A stretch of DNA of 6,796 bases, taken from positions 1 through 6,796 of the forward strand of contig USQH01000078.1 of assembly GCA_900556765.1 (NCBI GenBank), read 5' to 3'. Numbering within the stretch: the stretch's first letter is position 1; each line of letters begins with the position of its first letter. A program made the position numbers and the translations under genes. The stretch is from an uncultured Oscillospiraceae bacterium. GTDB taxonomy: Bacteria > Bacillota > Clostridia > Oscillospirales > Acutalibacteraceae. Below, piece by piece: positions 4,436 to 6,796 of this stretch. The notes beneath the pieces were generated by a model. That model had not been told where the DNA came from. It saw nothing but the letters and a program-made list of their open reading frames with translations, and did no database searches.

Positions 4436-5554
4436 ATGGATAAATTTAATTGTGTTGCGCCCTGCCTTTTCGGACTGGAGAAGCCGGTCGCCGATGAACT
4501 GAAAGAAATGGGAGCGGAGAATGTCATCTCCGAAAACGGACGCGTGCTTTTCAGCGGCGGTGCTGAAATTATCGCACGGTCAAATTTACGCAGCCGTTTT
4601 GCCGAGCGTATCCAGATCCTTGTCGGCAGCTTTGAAGCGCGCAGCTTCAGCGAGCTGTTTGATAATGTAAAGACGCTCGATTGGGAGCGGTATATCGGTG
4701 CCGATGACGCCTTCCCGGTAAAGGGCAGCTCGCTTTCATCGCAGCTTTATTCGATACCCGACTGTCAGTCGATCGTCAAAAAGGCGATAGTTGAGCGCCT
4801 TAGATCTGTTTACGGCATTGACTGGTTCGACGAAACGGGAGCCGAACGGAAAATTTCTTTTTTTATTCTGAAGGACCGTGTTCAGATACTCATTGACACC
4901 TCGGGCGAGGGATTGCACAAGCGCGGCTATCGCGCAAACGCAGGCGATGCGCCGCTTAAGGAGACGCTCGCCGCTGCAATGGTCAGCCTGTCGCGCATAT
5001 ACTCCGATTCGACGCTGTACGACCCGTTTTGCGGTTCGGGAACGATACTGATCGAGGCTGCTTTAATGGCGCGTAAGGTCGCACCGGGACTTTTTCGCTC
5101 CTTTGCGGCGGAGAAATTTGACTTTATTCCGTCGTCGGTGTGGCAGACCGAACGAGCCGCCGCCCGCGATATGATAGATAATACGGTGCCGTTTCGTGCC
5201 GTCGGCTCGGATATTGATCCGCAGATGGTCGAGCTGACCCTTGCCAACGCGAAAAAAGCGGGCGTATCCGATTGCGTAAGCGCGTCGGTCGCGGATATCG
5301 CCGATTTCAGCATACCGACCGCACGCGGAATTACGGTCACCAATCCGCCTTACGGCGAGCGTATGCTCGACATCAAGTCGGCGCAGGAGCTTTACCGCAC
5401 GATGGGCAAAGTGTTTGAACGCCGCCACGGGCTGAAATATACCGTTATCAGTCCCGACGAGCAGTTTGAACGCATTTTCGGCGCTGTTGCGGACAAGCGC
5501 AGAAAGTTGTATAATGGAAGCATCAGATGTCAGCTTTATTTTTACTATAAATAA
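4436..5554 (+). CDS. THUMP-domain class I RNA N2-guanine methyltransferase, RlmL/YpsC type
   Basis: SAM-dependent methyltransferase, probably acting on 23S rRNA guanine N2, in the COG0116 family with E. coli RlmL (N-terminal module) and B. subtilis YpsC. The 372 residues equal the single-module family size. An N-terminal ferredoxin-like/THUMP RNA-binding part spans about 1-155, then the conserved GLHKRGYR (159-166), SAM-binding DPFCGSGT (196-203), GSDIDP (257-262) and catalytic NPPYGER (303-309, the NPPY motif of amino-N-methyltransferases). The conserved KLYNG (357-361) lies near the C-terminus. An AAGGAAAG (4418-4425) overlaps the previous stop and is the only plausible RBS, about 10-13 bases from ATG. 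It is apparently cotranscribed with the fumarase gene. The exact target base cannot be deduced. Confidence 0.9.
   Translation: MDKFNCVAPCLFGLEKPVADELKEMGAENVISENGRVLFSGGAEIIARSNLRSRFAERIQILVGSFEARSFSELFDNVKTLDWERYIGADDAFPVKGSSLSSQLYSIPDCQSIVKKAIVERLRSVYGIDWFDETGAERKISFFILKDRVQILIDTSGEGLHKRGYRANAGDAPLKETLAAAMVSLSRIYSDSTLYDPFCGSGTILIEAALMARKVAPGLFRSFAAEKFDFIPSSVWQTERAAARDMIDNTVPFRAVGSDIDPQMVELTLANAKKAGVSDCVSASVADIADFSIPTARGITVTNPPYGERMLDIKSAQELYRTMGKVFERRHGLKYTVISPDEQFERIFGAVADKRRKLYNGSIRCQLYFYYK
5487..5515 (+). promoter_or_regulatory. Possible internal promoter before the lipid kinase gene
   Basis: TTGCGG (5487-5492), 17 bases, then perfect TATAAT (5510-5515), about 75 bases before the kinase start. 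The -10 falls on codons for the conserved KLYNG motif, so it may be only coding-driven; the -35 is poor. Confidence 0.25.
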
Positions 5555-5590
5555 ATACAAAATGAATGCTAACGGAGAGTGTGAGAAGGT

Positions 5591-6562
5591 ATGCAGCACA
5601 TTTTTATCGTGAACAATGCTGCCGGACGCGGAGATGTTGTTAAGCGCCTCCTGCCGCAGATACGGGATTACTTTTCAAAACACGGCGGCGATTACAGGAT
5701 CGAATTTACCCGATACAAGGGCGACGCCACCGAGATAGCACGTCGCTATGCGCTGACGGGCGAGCCGGTCAGGATATATTCCTGCGGCGGAGACGGCACT
5801 CTCAACGAGGTGGTAAACGGAATAGTCGGTTGTGAAAATGTCGAGCTGGGCACACTGCCCTGCGGCTCCGGCAACGACTTTGTCGCGTCGCTGTACGCCG
5901 ACGAAAAAAAGGGCAAGGAAGCCTATCTCAACATAGGTGCTATGGTCATGGGCGGCAGTCGGCGCGCCGATGTGCTGTGCATTGACGACGGACTTTACGC
6001 GCTCAATCAGGTGTCAATGGGCTTCGATGCACGCGTTGCCGACAATTTCGTAAGGTTCAAGAACAAGTCAAATGTTTCAGGCAGTATGGCTTATGTTCTG
6101 TCCGTGCTTTACACGCTGATGGGGAATATCACGAATGACATTTCGGTCGAATTGGACGGCGTTCCCGCTCAGAAGGAAAAGCTGCTGCTTGCCATTGCCG
6201 GTAACGGCAAATACCAGGGCGGTGGCATGAAAAGCGTGCCCGACGCCGATCCGTTCAACCGCAGCCTGTCGGTAATGGTAGTAACAGCCGTCGGAAAACT
6301 GCGCTTTCTTACGCGTTTCCCGACCTATATGAAGGGCGGCCACCGTCGTTATACCGATATGGTGCGTATGAGCGAGTGTCAATCGGTTCATATGACGGCG
6401 TCAAAGCCGATTCCCGTTACCTACGACGGCGAGATACTGATGTCTCAGGATATTACGGTGCGGCTTGTTCCGTCGGCGGTGAAGATAATTATTCCCGACA
6501 CCGTGGCGGTGAAAGAAGACAAGCACGAGGTCATCCGTCGGGCAGTCGCAGCTAAAAAATAA
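5591..6562 (+). CDS. Diacylglycerol kinase family lipid kinase, YegS/DgkB type
   Basis: Soluble ATP-dependent lipid kinase of the DAGK_cat/YegS/LCB5 family. In Firmicutes the relative DgkB phosphorylates diacylglycerol released by lipoteichoic acid synthesis, returning it to phosphatidic acid. The 323 residues fit the family (about 290-330). Motifs: N-terminal IFIVNNAAGRG (4-14), nucleotide-binding GGDGTLNEV (66-74), PCGSGNDF (90-97), NGKYQGGGMKSVPDADPFN (205-223) and DGE (279-281), the conserved acidic site near the C-terminus. No membrane segments are evident. GGAGAG (5574-5579) lies 11 bases before ATG; GAAGG (5585-5589) is too close to act alone. The gap after the methyltransferase is 36 bases, so cotranscription is likely. 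No terminator follows; the stop lies in the A-rich upstream element of the tRNA promoter. Substrate (DAG or another lipid) is inferred. Confidence 0.92.
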   Translation: MQHIFIVNNAAGRGDVVKRLLPQIRDYFSKHGGDYRIEFTRYKGDATEIARRYALTGEPVRIYSCGGDGTLNEVVNGIVGCENVELGTLPCGSGNDFVASLYADEKKGKEAYLNIGAMVMGGSRRADVLCIDDGLYALNQVSMGFDARVADNFVRFKNKSNVSGSMAYVLSVLYTLMGNITNDISVELDGVPAQKEKLLLAIAGNGKYQGGGMKSVPDADPFNRSLSVMVVTAVGKLRFLTRFPTYMKGGHRRYTDMVRMSECQSVHMTASKPIPVTYDGEILMSQDITVRLVPSAVKIIIPDTVAVKEDKHEVIRRAVAAKK

Positions 6563-6608
6563 AAAAATTAAAAAAGTGGTTGACAAATCAGAATAATAGT
6601 GATAATAT
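6554..6608 (+). promoter_or_regulatory. Serine tRNA operon promoter with A-tract UP element
   Basis: Perfect -35 TTGACA (6580-6585) with -10 candidates TAATAT (6603-6608, 17-base spacer) or GATAAT (6601-6606, 15-base spacer). Three A-runs between 6554 and 6575 lie just upstream, where an UP element boosting stable-RNA promoters is expected. They overlap the end of the lipid kinase gene. Confidence 0.75.
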
Positions 6609-6617
6609 ATTACTTGC

Positions 6618-6634
6618 GTTGGTGATGCACCAAC
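6618..6634 (+). other. Leader hairpin of the tRNA transcript
   Basis: Perfect 7-bp inverted repeat GTTGGTG (6618-6624) / CACCAAC (6628-6634) with a 3-nt loop, at the expected 5' end of the tRNA precursor. It could protect the precursor or guide its processing. No U-tract follows. Confidence 0.5.
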
Positions 6635-6649
6635 AACAATCAAACAGTT

Positions 6650-6738
<89 letters not shown>

Positions 6739-6761
6739 TACAGAATAAACAAGTTTAGCCT

Positions 6762-6796
6762 GGAGAAGTACTCAAGAGGCTGAAGAGGACGGTTTG
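6762..6796 (+). tRNA. tRNA-Ser, 5' part, cut by the window edge
   Basis: It begins GGAGAAG 23 bases after the first tRNA and shows a serine-type D arm (CTCAAGAGGCTGAAGAGG, 6771-6788), then ACGGT (6789-6793) as 5' anticodon stem and TTG. The window stops at the first anticodon base, G, which allows GCU or GGA; the stem resembles clostridial tRNA-Ser(GCU). It is probably cotranscribed with the first tRNA. Confidence 0.85.

Overview
This window looks like chromosomal DNA of an endospore-forming member of the Clostridia (Firmicutes/Bacillota). The gene order mazG - hup - rqcP - yabP - yabQ - divIC - yabR is the conserved sporulation/division neighbourhood known from Bacillus subtilis (yabN-yabO-yabP-yabQ-divIC-yabR), with an HU gene between mazG and rqcP as is common in Clostridia. 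The moderate to high GC of the genes and the HU sequence would fit a gut Oscillospirales/Ruminococcaceae-type organism; that narrower placement is inference.

Layout. 1-497: 3' part of mazG (nucleotide pyrophosphohydrolase). 566-841: hup (HU), ending at a hairpin terminator (860-892). 893-1236: a gene-free, G/T-biased spacer with a perfect 13-bp inverted repeat near its right end. 1237-1476: rqcP (ribosome quality control). 1539-2376: yabP and yabQ (spore cortex/coat formation), preceded by a sigma-E-like promoter nested inside a hairpin that would mask the yabP ribosome binding site. 2380-2688: divIC (septum formation), possibly with its own promoter inside yabQ. 2756-3190: yabR (S1 RNA-binding), closed by a strong terminator (3207-3235). 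3236-3575: a second spacer. It carries on the minus strand a complete small transcription unit (consensus promoter plus intrinsic terminator, about 85 nt), here called a candidate sRNA, sharing a palindromic -10 region with a plus-strand promoter for the next operon. 3576-6562: fumarate hydratase alpha subunit, an RlmL/YpsC-type RNA methyltransferase, and a YegS/DgkB-type lipid kinase, tightly spaced in one direction. 6580-6796: a strong promoter and a serine tRNA cluster, tRNA-Ser(UGA) complete and a second tRNA-Ser cut by the window edge.

How it fits together. The left half combines housekeeping functions (nucleotide clean-up, nucleoid protein, stalled-ribosome rescue, cell division) with two sporulation genes, so promoters inside the cluster are expected, and two candidates are visible. 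The right half is a metabolic/RNA-modification/lipid operon with no obvious common theme. All protein genes are on the plus strand; the only well supported minus-strand unit is the candidate sRNA. The best leads for something undescribed are that sRNA with its shared palindromic promoter, and the yabP promoter-within-hairpin arrangement.
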